Assembly: GCA_003506995.1 (NCBI GenBank)
Contig: DNXB01000114.1
Span: 2,190 to 8,965 of the forward strand
Origin: Verrucomicrobiales bacterium
Lineage (GTDB): Bacteria > Verrucomicrobiota > Verrucomicrobiia > Verrucomicrobiales > Verrucomicrobiaceae
Direction of reading: 5' to 3'
Length of the DNA: 6,776 nucleotides
In this document: positions 1 to 5,634 of the stretch, piece by piece
Position numbering within the stretch: the first letter of the stretch is position 1
Layout of the letters: every line of letters starts with the position of its first letter
Notes under the pieces: generated by a model
The model's database searches: none
The model's input: the letters and a program-made list of their open reading frames with translations, nothing else
What the model was told of the DNA's origin: nothing
Made by a program: the position numbers and the translations under genes

Positions 1-602
1 AAGTTCGAGTGCTTCTCGATGATCTGCTTCACTGTGTGCTGCTTGGTGAAGTCGGCTGCGTCCTCCTTGAGATGCAGCACGATCTTGCAGCCGCGCGCCT
101 GATCGGCTGATTCATCAATCGTGTAGCTGCTGGCACCGTCGCTGGTCCAGACGAGGTGTTCGCCGTCGTTGCGCCAGGAACGCGTGTGGACCTCGACCTT
201 GTCGGCCACCATGAAGGCGGAGTAAAAGCCGACACCGAACTGGCCGATGAGCGTGGCGTCGTTTTGCTTGCCCGCGTTCTTCAATGCGGCGGCAAAGGCT
301 TTGGAGCCCGAGTGAGCGATGGTGCCCAGGTTTTCGACCAACTCCGCACGCGTCATGCCGATGCCGGAATCGGCGATGGTGAGGGTGCGCGCGGCTTCGT
401 CGGTGGTGATGGTGATTTGCAGCTCGGCGGAGGCGTCGAAGATGTCCTTCTCCGTGAGCTGGGTGAGGCGCATCTTTTCCATCGCGTCGGCGGCGTTGGA
501 AACCAGCTCGCGGATGAAAATCTCGCGATCGGTGTAGAGGCTGTGGATGACGATATCGAGGACTTGTTTGACTTCGGCCTGGAATTCGTGGGTTTGGCTC
601 AT
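1..602 (-). CDS. htpG: Molecular chaperone HtpG (Hsp90 family), N-terminal part, truncated by window edge
   Basis: This is the first ~200 residues of bacterial Hsp90, an ATP-dependent cytosolic homodimeric chaperone of about 600+ residues; the rest lies left of the window. Reading the minus strand from the ATG at 602 gives MSQTHEFQAEVKQVLDIVIH, the classic HtpG start. The visible part is the GHKL ATP-binding domain. The ATP/Mg-binding helix IRELVSNAADA is at residues 30-40, with Glu32 and Asn36. The DSGIGM nucleotide-binding motif is near residue 83, a lid region with the conserved GTIAHSGS follows, and then GQFGVGFYSAFMVADKV. The frame is open to base 1. No Shine-Dalgarno sequence is evident before the ATG. 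The gene is divergent from the YidB-family gene across a palindrome-filled gap. I see no heat-shock operator (CIRCE) in that gap. Family assignment is essentially certain. Confidence 0.97.
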   Translation of the reverse strand, partial: MSQTHEFQAEVKQVLDIVIHSLYTDREIFIRELVSNAADAMEKMRLTQLTEKDIFDASAELQITITTDEAARTLTIADSGIGMTRAELVENLGTIAHSGSKAFAAALKNAGKQNDATLIGQFGVGFYSAFMVADKVEVHTRSWRNDGEHLVWTSDGASSYTIDESADQARGCKIVLHLKEDAADFTKQHTVKQIIEKHSN

Positions 603-655
603 GGTGGGTGGTAGATTGGGTTTGGGGGCGGGAAGAGTAGCGGTTCGTGATGCGT

Positions 656-760
656 GGTCAAGGCGGCTGCGCCGTCAAAGGTCAAGGAATCGTCAAGTGT
701 CGTGATCACTGTGGCTCGACACTTGACCACCTTGACCATGCTTGAGGGCGCAGCCTTGAC
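656..760. repeat. Long imperfect inverted repeat of GTCAAG units (REP/MITE-like palindrome)
   Basis: The left arm carries GTCAA(G/A) at 657, 674, 681 and 692. The right arm carries the mirror CTTGA(C/G) at 722, 731, 741 and 755. The inner stem is perfect: 692-702 pairs with 717-727 (GTCAAGTGTCG, 11 bp) around a 14-nt loop. The outer stem pairs 657-673 with 747-760 (GTCAAGGC..TGCGCC) with a 3-nt bulge. The middle is partly paired. The element fills most of the gap between divergent htpG and the YidB-family gene, so it is not placed as a terminator. It could be a REP-like element, a miniature mobile element or a regulatory hairpin. No transposase is nearby and I cannot see a clear target-site duplication. 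Confidence 0.7.
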
Positions 761-793
761 TTTGCCCTCCCCTCCCCCACACTCCGCGCACCC

Positions 794-1234
794 ATGGGAC
801 TCTTCGATTCACTCGCCAAAAACGCGCTGGGCGGCCTGCTCGGCGGCTCTTCCAAACAAGATCCGGCAGCGATGCTTTCCGGCCTGCTCAATGACGCCGG
901 CGGTCTGCAAGGGCTGATGGGGCAGTTTCAAAAGGCGGGTTTCGGCGAGCAATTCGCCTCCTGGGTGGGCACGGGTGAAAACCAGCCGCTCGACGCCGAG
1001 CAGGTGCAAAACGCCGTGGGCGCGGATGAGATTCAGCGGCTGGCCGACAAGATTGGCATGAAGACGCAGACCGTGCTGCCGCTGCTGGCGCAGTTTCTCC
1101 CGCAGGTGATCGACAAACTGACCCCCAAGGGCCAGATCGACGACAACAACCCCAGCGGCAGCCAAATTCAGAGCGTGCTGACCAGCCTGATCAGCAGCAG
1201 CTTCGGCGGCTTGTTTGGCGGCGGAAAACGTTAA
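794..1234 (+). CDS. YidB family protein (DUF937)
   Basis: A 146-aa soluble protein resembling E. coli YidB (about 130 aa), a widespread family whose function I do not know to be established. The N-terminus is a glycine-rich amphipathic segment, MGLFDSLAKNALGGLLGG. The family core follows: a helix with LLNDAGGLQGLMGQFQKAGFG, then the conserved SWVGTGENQPLDAEQVQNAV (about 56-75), typical of DUF937, and then IQRLADKIGMKTQTVLPLLAQFLPQVIDKLTPKG (about 80-113). The C-terminus is a Ser/Gly/Phe-rich tail ending FGGLFGGGKR. There is no signal peptide or transmembrane segment, so it is probably cytoplasmic. The ATG at 794 is chosen because the protein begins exactly as family members do; there is no obvious ribosome-binding site. 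It lies 44 bp before the ABC permease. A short 5-bp hairpin (1241-1254) in that gap is too weak to call a terminator. Confidence 0.87.
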   Translation: MGLFDSLAKNALGGLLGGSSKQDPAAMLSGLLNDAGGLQGLMGQFQKAGFGEQFASWVGTGENQPLDAEQVQNAVGADEIQRLADKIGMKTQTVLPLLAQFLPQVIDKLTPKGQIDDNNPSGSQIQSVLTSLISSSFGGLFGGGKR

Positions 1235-1278
1235 AACCGTGCGCCGCATGGCGCGCTTTCAGCGTAACTCTTCCCCGC

Positions 1279-2469
1279 ATGCTCCGCCTCGCCCTCAAAA
1301 TGCTTTTTGGTGACACGGCGAAGTACCTCATGCTCGTCGCGGGGCTGGCAGTGGCGACGTTTTTGATGGCGCAGCAGACGGCGGTGTTCTGCGGGCTGAT
1401 GAGCTGGACGAAATCCACGCTCAAAAACGTCCCCGCGCCGATCTGGGTGGTGGAGGAGAAGGTGGAGCAGGTCAATGAGACGAATCCCCTGCTGGACACC
1501 GATGTGGCACGCGTGCGCAGCGTGAGCAGCGTGGCCTGGGCCTCGCCGATTTACTCGGGCATCCAGCGCGTGCGATTGGAGAACGGGAACTTCAAGATCA
1601 TCCAGCTCATCGGCATCGACGCGAACACGCTGGCTGGCGCACCGGCCAAGATGCTGCAAGGCGACCTCATGAAGCTGCGCCTGCCGCATTCGGTGATCAT
1701 CGACGACCTCGGCGTGCAGCGTTTGGCAAAGAAACGCGGGGACAAGGTCAAAATCGGCGACGCGTTTGAGATCAACGACCAGGAAGCGCGTGTGGTGGGC
1801 ATCGCCGACGCGGTGAACTCCTTCACCGGCGGGCCGTATGTGTGGACGACGTATGAGCGGGCGCTGCAATACGTCCCGGCGCAGCGCAAGATGCTGCAGG
1901 CGGTGATCTGCGCCCCGCGCGAGGGCGTGAGCCTGGAGCAGGCCATCGCGGACATCCGCAAGGAAACGGGATTGAAGGCCTTCATCAACCGCGAGGCCAG
2001 CTTTGAGGAGTTCATGAGCCAGACGCCCGAAAAGCCGACGACGAACTTCAACGTCTCGACGGTGTGGTGGTATGTGAAGAACACGGGCATCCCGATCTCC
2101 TTCGGCACCACGGTGATCATCGGCCTGCTGGTGGGCATGGCGGTGAGCTGCCAGACGTTTTACTCGTTCGTGCTGGAGAACATGCGGCATCTCGGTGCCT
2201 TGAAAGCGATGGGAGCCTCAAACGGCACGCTCTGCCTGATGCTGATCGTGCAGGCATTCACGGTGGGCCTCATCGGCTACGGCATCGGCCTGCTGGGCAC
2301 CGCAGGTTTTGCGTTTGGGGCGCTCAAAAACGAGCAGCCGCCGTTTTACATGCCGGAGTTCGTGCCCTTCGCGGTGCTGGCGGTCGTTTTGGGCATCTGC
2401 ATGCTGGCGGCGCTGCTGGGCATCTGGCGCGTGAGCCGGCTGGAGCCTGCGATGGTGTTCAGGAGTTGA
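1279..2469 (+). CDS. ABC transporter permease, FtsX/MacB (DevC-like) family
   Basis: A 396-aa inner-membrane permease with the four-helix FtsX/MacB topology. TM1 is at about residues 16-34. A large periplasmic domain of the MacB_PCD type follows (about 40-265; hallmark-like segment LPHSVIIDD..VQRLAKKRGDKV). Three C-terminal helices follow (about 273-292, 316-343 and 362-383). The loop LGALKAMGAS (305-314) is the typical ATPase-contacting segment of FtsX-like permeases, and the protein ends RVSRLEPAMVFRS, also family-typical. The cognate ATPase starts 13 bp downstream, so the two form an operon. Members of this class (MacB, LolCDE, DevC) work as mechanotransmitters that drive export or lipoprotein/lipid movement rather than forming a classical channel. 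The N-terminus (FLMAQQTAVFCGLMSWT) is more DevC-like than LolC-like. The substrate cannot be read from the sequence. No HlyD-type adaptor gene is visible on either side. Confidence 0.92.
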   Translation: MLRLALKMLFGDTAKYLMLVAGLAVATFLMAQQTAVFCGLMSWTKSTLKNVPAPIWVVEEKVEQVNETNPLLDTDVARVRSVSSVAWASPIYSGIQRVRLENGNFKIIQLIGIDANTLAGAPAKMLQGDLMKLRLPHSVIIDDLGVQRLAKKRGDKVKIGDAFEINDQEARVVGIADAVNSFTGGPYVWTTYERALQYVPAQRKMLQAVICAPREGVSLEQAIADIRKETGLKAFINREASFEEFMSQTPEKPTTNFNVSTVWWYVKNTGIPISFGTTVIIGLLVGMAVSCQTFYSFVLENMRHLGALKAMGASNGTLCLMLIVQAFTVGLIGYGIGLLGTAGFAFGALKNEQPPFYMPEFVPFAVLAVVLGICMLAALLGIWRVSRLEPAMVFRS

Positions 2470-2497
2470 TGACGAATTCAGCATGACGAATGACGAA
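2469..2497 (+). repeat. 7-bp (heptad) ATGACGA repeat spanning the ATPase start codon
   Basis: Units beginning at 2469, 2483 and 2490 read ATGACGA, and a degenerate unit (ATTCAGC) occupies 2476-2482, so all four are in exact 7-bp register. The first unit overlaps the permease stop codon (TGA, 2467-2469), and the third supplies the ATPase ATG. The first unit's own ATG opens only a five-codon frame (MTNSA). Similar heptamer arrays are familiar to me from planctomycete and verrucomicrobial intergenic DNA, but that is recollection, not evidence from this window. Confidence 0.55.
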
Positions 2498-3235
2498 TCC
2501 AAACAGCTCGCGGCGCGAGTGCGCGGCATCTCCAAGAGCTTTGGAGATGGAGAGGCGCGGATCAAGGTGCTGAAGGGCATTGATCTCGATGTGCGGCGCG
2601 GGGACATCACCATGCTGGTGGGGCCGTCCGGCTGTGGCAAGACCACGCTCATCAGCATCATCGCAGGCACCCTGGCGGCGGACGAGGGAGAGCTGAACGT
2701 GTTCGGCCACGATCTGCGGCAGATGAGCAAGGCGGCGATCACGCGGTTCCGGGCGCATCACATCGGCTTCATTTTCCAGGCCTTCAATCTCATCCCCACC
2801 CTGACCTGCGCGGAGAATGTGAGCGTGCCGCTTTTGATTCAGGGCCTGTCAGCGCACAAGGCGGAGAAACGGGCGCGGGAAGTGCTCGCGCAGGTGGGAA
2901 TGGCGGACCAGATCAAGCGCCGCCCCTCCCAACTTTCCGGCGGGCAGCAGCAGCGCGTCGCCATCGCCCGGGCGCTGGTGCATGAGCCGAAGCTGATCAT
3001 CTGTGACGAGCCGACCGCCGCGCTCGACGCGAAAAACGGCCATGTGGTGATGGAGCTCTTCGAGCATGTGGCGCGGGGCCAGGACAGGGCCGTTTTGATC
3101 GTGACACACGACAACCGCATTTTTCACCACGCCAACCGCATCGCCGGCATGGACGACGGGCAGATCCTGGAGGTGCATGACGTGGACGCGGACCATCCGC
3201 CGCCTGAGCATTTGCATGCGCCGGAGCGTTTGTGA
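2483..3235 (+). CDS. ABC transporter ATP-binding protein (MacB/LolD/DevA type)
   Basis: A 250-aa cytoplasmic ATPase that should power the upstream FtsX-like permease. All catalytic elements are intact: Walker A GPSGCGKTT (47-55), Q-loop glutamine 99 in FQAFNLIPTLT, signature LSGGQ (151-155) followed by QQRVAIARAL, Walker B LIICDEP with catalytic Glu176, D-loop ALDA, and switch His209 in IVTHDNRIF. The Q-loop sequence and the ENVSVPLL segment are typical of the LolD/MacB/DevA class. The C-terminus is a His/Pro-rich tail (HPPPEHLHAPERL). It begins 13 bp after the permease stop. An AGGAG at 2461-2465 lies about 17 bp from the ATG, a long spacing. A GTG at 2519 (residue 13) is an alternative start just before the RVRGISKSFG core. 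Its substrate is unknown. Confidence 0.95.
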   Translation: MTNDESKQLAARVRGISKSFGDGEARIKVLKGIDLDVRRGDITMLVGPSGCGKTTLISIIAGTLAADEGELNVFGHDLRQMSKAAITRFRAHHIGFIFQAFNLIPTLTCAENVSVPLLIQGLSAHKAEKRAREVLAQVGMADQIKRRPSQLSGGQQQRVAIARALVHEPKLIICDEPTAALDAKNGHVVMELFEHVARGQDRAVLIVTHDNRIFHHANRIAGMDDGQILEVHDVDADHPPPEHLHAPERL

Positions 3236-3279
3236 TTCGGATTGGCATCGTCCTCGGTTCTGCCACTGCTCAGGCAGAA

Positions 3280-3370
3280 GTTGACGGTTGTTGACCGTGG
3301 CTGAAGGGCGCTGTGCGCCGTTGACGGTGGTTTGCCAAACCATCGTCAGCAACTGTCAACCACCGTCAAC
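3280..3370. repeat. Three-armed inverted repeat of GTTGACGG units between convergent genes
   Basis: The outer stem pairs 3280-3295 with 3355-3370, matching at 15 of 16 positions (GTTGACGGTTGTTGAC). Enclosed are two further hairpins. The first is GGCGC-TGT-GCGCC at 3307-3319. The second is longer, pairing 3320-3333 (GTTGACGGTGGTTT) with 3337-3353 across a GCC loop, with a 3-nt bulge and one mismatch. The predicted shape is a three-way junction. It sits between the stops of the convergent ATPase and L,D-transpeptidase genes. It might therefore act as a bidirectional terminator, although no strong T-tract follows the stems. A REP/MITE-like mobile repeat is the alternative. Confidence 0.7.
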
Positions 3371-3416
3371 TATGCAAACCTCCCTGATCGCGCATCAGCA
3401 GGGTTCGCGAAGCGGA

Positions 3417-4046
3417 TCACGGCACGACCTGCACCGGCGTGCCTTGCGGGCAGGCATAATAAAATTTCTCCGCCATGTGGCCAGGAAGGCGGATGCAGCC
3501 GTGGGAGGCAGGGTAACCAGGAAGATAGCCCTGGTGCATGCCAACGCCGCCGTAGATGCGCATGAAATAATACATCTTCGCCCCTTCAAAGCGCGTGTCG
3601 GGCGGGCGCGGATCTTTACGGTTGTCGATGTTCTGCATGATGACGTTGCCCTGATAGTCCTCGTAGTCGCCGTAGATGGAGGATTTGTGGTCGATGTCCT
3701 TTTCGATGACGCTGTAGCGGCCAGGACGGGTGTCATAACCCTCGGAGCCGGAGGAAATGGGCGAGCCACCGGCCAGTTCTCCGCCCTTGAACAAGTACAC
3801 CATCTGCTCGCCCAAATTGATGACGAGGCTGGGCCTGCCCCGCATCTCATCGGCATACCAGAAGGAGCCACCCTCATCAGCCCCGAAGCCGAAAAGACTC
3901 CGCACCTGGCCGTTCACAAAGCGGGCGGCCCGGGGAATCTCCCCGGTGACCACGCGGCGGCCAAAGTTAAAGCTGTTCGTGCTGGCGGTTTTGACCGTGG
4001 CGCAACTGCTCAACAAAACCGCGAGAAAAAGGAGGCGTGAGACCAT
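3417..4046 (-). CDS. L,D-transpeptidase (YkuD family) lipoprotein
   Basis: A 209-aa exported enzyme predicted to form or remodel 3-3 (or lipoprotein-to-wall) cross-links in peptidoglycan. The N-terminal MVSRLLFLAVLLSSC has a short hydrophobic core and a lipobox (LSS-Cys15), so the mature protein should be lipid-anchored. The YkuD catalytic domain spans about residues 72-208. It opens with PSLVINLGEQMVYLFK and contains the diagnostic HQGYLPGYPASHGCIRLP, with His171, His182, catalytic Cys184 and Arg186 in SHGCIR. A possible TTG start at 4088 would add 14 residues before the signal peptide. The ATG at 4046 is preferred because it places the charged residue and hydrophobic core correctly. No Shine-Dalgarno sequence is clear. 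There is no LysM or other wall-binding domain. It is oriented with the crystallin-like lipoproteins upstream, 295 bp away, so co-transcription is possible but unproven. Confidence 0.93.
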   Translation of the reverse strand: MVSRLLFLAVLLSSCATVKTASTNSFNFGRRVVTGEIPRAARFVNGQVRSLFGFGADEGGSFWYADEMRGRPSLVINLGEQMVYLFKGGELAGGSPISSGSEGYDTRPGRYSVIEKDIDHKSSIYGDYEDYQGNVIMQNIDNRKDPRPPDTRFEGAKMYYFMRIYGGVGMHQGYLPGYPASHGCIRLPGHMAEKFYYACPQGTPVQVVP

Positions 4047-4077
4047 GCGCGAGATTTGGCGGCACAGCGGGAGATGT

Positions 4078-4335
4078 TCAAGGCTCAATGTGCGGCGTTT
4101 GAGGCATCGGGTTCAACGCGCCTGCCAAAGCACTGCCGTGTCGGTCATGGCTGACTGCATTGGGCGTTTCCTCCAGGCGGGCACCTGAAGCCCTGCGCAA
4201 ACTGACCAGCAGACAGTCTTCCATGCGGCGCTCGTCCTTGGGGATGGCGTTGCTGGAATCGGCTGGCTGCTGTCTCTGGTGAGCCACGCCTTGCTCTGCC
4301 AGCGTCCCAGCCTGTGGTCTGGGCGATGGCATCAA
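4078..4335 (-). CDS. Doubtful 85-codon ORF in the gap between lipoprotein B and the L,D-transpeptidase
   Basis: This gap (4047-4341) holds no gene I recognise. Two overlapping minus-strand frames are open. One runs 4335-4078 (85 aa, with a natural-looking stretch AIPKDERRMEDCLLVSLRRA). The other runs 4345-4145 (66 aa), and its ATG overlaps the stop of the preceding lipoprotein as ATGA. The first has the more protein-like composition; the second has the better translational context. They could be the two halves of one small frameshifted gene, or chance openings in GC-rich DNA. There is no signal peptide, transmembrane segment or known motif in either. I list the first only as a candidate. Confidence 0.18.
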   Translation of the reverse strand: MMPSPRPQAGTLAEQGVAHQRQQPADSSNAIPKDERRMEDCLLVSLRRASGARLEETPNAVSHDRHGSALAGALNPMPQTPHIEP

Positions 4336-4341
4336 CGCTGT

Positions 4342-4704
4342 TCATGGAAGATGGTCGAACAGGCGGATGGATTCGATCTGATCATCCATGCTCCCAAGAC
4401 TCGAGAGAACGGCATTGGGAGGGACCACGATTCTCCTGTCCGCGAAGTTCTCGTCTCGATAGAGAATGGCCCAGCAGGCGGGGCCCGTGCGGAGGCTGCT
4501 GATTTCATTGTCCCAGTCTCGTCCATCCATGCCTTCGAGCTCAGCAAACGCGGCCGGCCCCTGAAGCCGCACTGCGGCACCGCTGAAATTCATGCCATCG
4601 AAGAGTTCGATGAAGCAACCGGGATTGATCATGCGCGGGGGCGAGTCACAACCCGCCAGCATGAGTCCAATCCCGGCCAAGAAGGCGACGTGAAGCGTTT
4701 TCAT
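4342..4704 (-). CDS. Beta/gamma-crystallin-like lipoprotein B (tandem paralog)
   Basis: A 120-aa predicted lipoprotein. The signal peptide MKTLHVAFLAGIGLML ends in lipobox LAG-Cys19, followed by Asp20. The mature domain (about 28-117) shows two beta/gamma-crystallin Greek-key signatures. The first is FDGMNFSG (35-42, fitting aromatic-x4-aromatic-x-Gly) with DNEISS (65-70). The second is YRDENFAD (82-89) with DDQIES (107-112). DNEISS exactly fits the family's calcium-binding consensus (N/D)(N/D)xx(S/T)S. Cys30 and Cys77 are conserved with the neighbour and could form a disulfide. Its ATG overlaps the stop of the upstream paralog (ATGA, 4704-4701), which predicts translational coupling. By hand alignment 45 of 94 residues match that paralog without gaps. 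The function is unknown; calcium-stabilised envelope binding or a protease-inhibitor-like fold are possibilities. The lipoprotein call is firm; the fold call is a motif-based inference. Confidence 0.83.
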   Translation of the reverse strand: MKTLHVAFLAGIGLMLAGCDSPPRMINPGCFIELFDGMNFSGAAVRLQGPAAFAELEGMDGRDWDNEISSLRTGPACWAILYRDENFADRRIVVPPNAVLSSLGSMDDQIESIRLFDHLP

Positions 4705-5081
4705 GGCGCATGGTCCAGTAGCTTGATGGACTCGGTTTCGTCATCCATGTCGCCGAGGTTGCCGACCATCGTGGCAGGCGGAATGACTTTGCCTGCATCC
4801 TTGAATCCGGCGTCCTTGTAAATGACCAGCCAGCAGAGCGGACCTGTTTTGACGCTGCCGATCTCGTTGTCCCACTCGGCGCCATTGAGAGACTTGAGCG
4901 AGGAGAACGTCGCAGGCCCCCTGACTTGCGTCACCCTGCCCCCGAAGTTTTTGCCTTCGTAGAGGTCAACGTAGCATCCGGGGTTGTAATAGGTGGGGTA
5001 GGTTGAGACTGAAGTGTGGTCACAGCCTGTCAGCATCAGTCCGATCAAAGCAAAAGTAGCGGCTTGAAGAGTTTTCATCAT
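4701..5081 (-). CDS. Beta/gamma-crystallin-like lipoprotein A (tandem paralog, upstream copy)
   Basis: A 126-aa predicted lipoprotein and first gene of the coupled pair. The signal peptide MMKTLQAATFALIGLML leads to lipobox LTG-Cys20, with Asp21 next. A short Tyr/Ser/Thr linker (22-32) follows, then the domain (about 34-123). Greek key 1 has YEGKNFGG (41-48), a perfect aromatic-x4-aromatic-x-Gly match, paired with DNEIGS (71-76). Greek key 2 has YKDAGFKD (88-95) with DDETES (113-118). Compared with copy B, the first clamp has Gly where Ser/Thr is expected, so calcium binding may differ. Cys36 and Cys83 match copy B. Translation could begin at either of two adjacent ATGs (5081 or 5078); the second matches copy B's MKTL. 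No clear Shine-Dalgarno sequence or promoter is visible in the 174-bp gap before the divergent DUF4404 gene. Asp at +2 retains lipoproteins in the inner membrane in E. coli; that rule may not hold here. Confidence 0.83.
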   Translation of the reverse strand: MMKTLQAATFALIGLMLTGCDHTSVSTYPTYYNPGCYVDLYEGKNFGGRVTQVRGPATFSSLKSLNGAEWDNEIGSVKTGPLCWLVIYKDAGFKDAGKVIPPATMVGNLGDMDDETESIKLLDHAP

Positions 5082-5255
5082 CGTGGGGGGTTGGGTTCAT
5101 GTGTGCTTACGAAACCAAATCGTCCGAACCCCTGCTCACGGATGGGGGAAAGGGCGGAAAAAACCTCCATCTCCCATGTTCCGATCAGCGACTATTTCCG
5201 TGGCCTGGCGGCAAAAACTTTGTTGAAACCCTTGCGACGTGATAAAGTGGATCCC

Positions 5256-5504
5256 ATGAACCCAGAACAACTTCAGCAGCTCAAGACCTTGGTGGAAGAC
5301 GCGGAGGATCTGCCTGAAGAGGCGAAACTCCGATTGCTTCGGCTCATTTCACAAGAGGAGCAGTCTGTTTTCTCCGATAAGAACGCTCCGCAGGATTCCG
5401 AGAGCAGCTTCATGACTTCCGTCAAAGAGTTCGAGGTCTCGCATCCAGAAGCGACATCCTTTCTGAATCGTGTGGCGACAATCCTAGCCAACATGGGCAT
5501 CTGA
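5256..5504 (+). CDS. Small DUF4404-type protein
   Basis: An 82-aa acidic, largely helical protein. It has an N-terminal helix MNPEQLQQLKTLVEDAEDLP, a second helix EEAKLRLLRLISQEEQ (21-36), a polar linker (about 37-50), and a C-terminal helix ending FEVSHPEATSFLNRVATILANMGI. The terminal FE.SHP...LNR....LANMGI pattern is what I recall as characteristic of DUF4404, whose members are 80-90 aa and lack an assigned function. It has no signal peptide or transmembrane segment. The frame stays open upstream to 5016, but that part overlaps lipoprotein A in antisense and has unlike composition. The ATG at 5256 gives the family length. A weak promoter-like pair (TTGTTG at 5220, TAAAGT at 5243, 17-bp spacing) would give a very short leader; I do not rely on it. 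Confidence 0.78.
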   Translation: MNPEQLQQLKTLVEDAEDLPEEAKLRLLRLISQEEQSVFSDKNAPQDSESSFMTSVKEFEVSHPEATSFLNRVATILANMGI

Positions 5505-5634
5505 ATGGGCTGAATGAATTCGCACCCATGCCTGCGCGAATAAATGGAAAGCCGCCACCGTTCCACAGCCGACTGATTCCCAAAACATGGCCATGTGTTA
5601 AGTCTGAATAACAGGAAGCCATCATCAGCCCCCC

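Noticed and set aside
156..614. 152-codon plus-strand frame
   Set aside because: It is antisense to htpG, whose minus-strand translation is unmistakable.
656..760. CRISPR-like array of GTCAAG units
   Set aside because: The units are 6-8 bp, mirrored rather than direct, without spacer-length regularity and with no cas genes.
1241..1254. Hairpin GCGCC-GCAT-GGCGC after the YidB-family gene as a terminator
   Set aside because: The stem is only 5 bp with no real T-tract, and the downstream permease follows within 44 bp on the same strand.
1231..2190. Long 319-codon open frame on the minus strand
   Set aside because: It lies wholly antisense to the ABC permease, which has clear family motifs and topology. 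The His/Arg-rich translation is typical of a GC-rich shadow frame.
3288..4040. 250-codon plus-strand open frame
   Set aside because: It is antisense to the L,D-transpeptidase with its intact SHGCIR motif, and it begins inside the inverted repeat; the translation matches nothing I recognise.
5016..5255. Upstream extension of the DUF4404 gene (would add 80 residues)
   Set aside because: It overlaps the lipoprotein A coding region in antisense, its composition is unlike the rest, and the ATG at 5256 gives the usual family length.
5585..5596. Perfect 12-bp palindrome ACATGGCCATGT
   Set aside because: About one or two perfect 12-bp palindromes are expected by chance in a window of this length; nothing around it suggests a bound operator.
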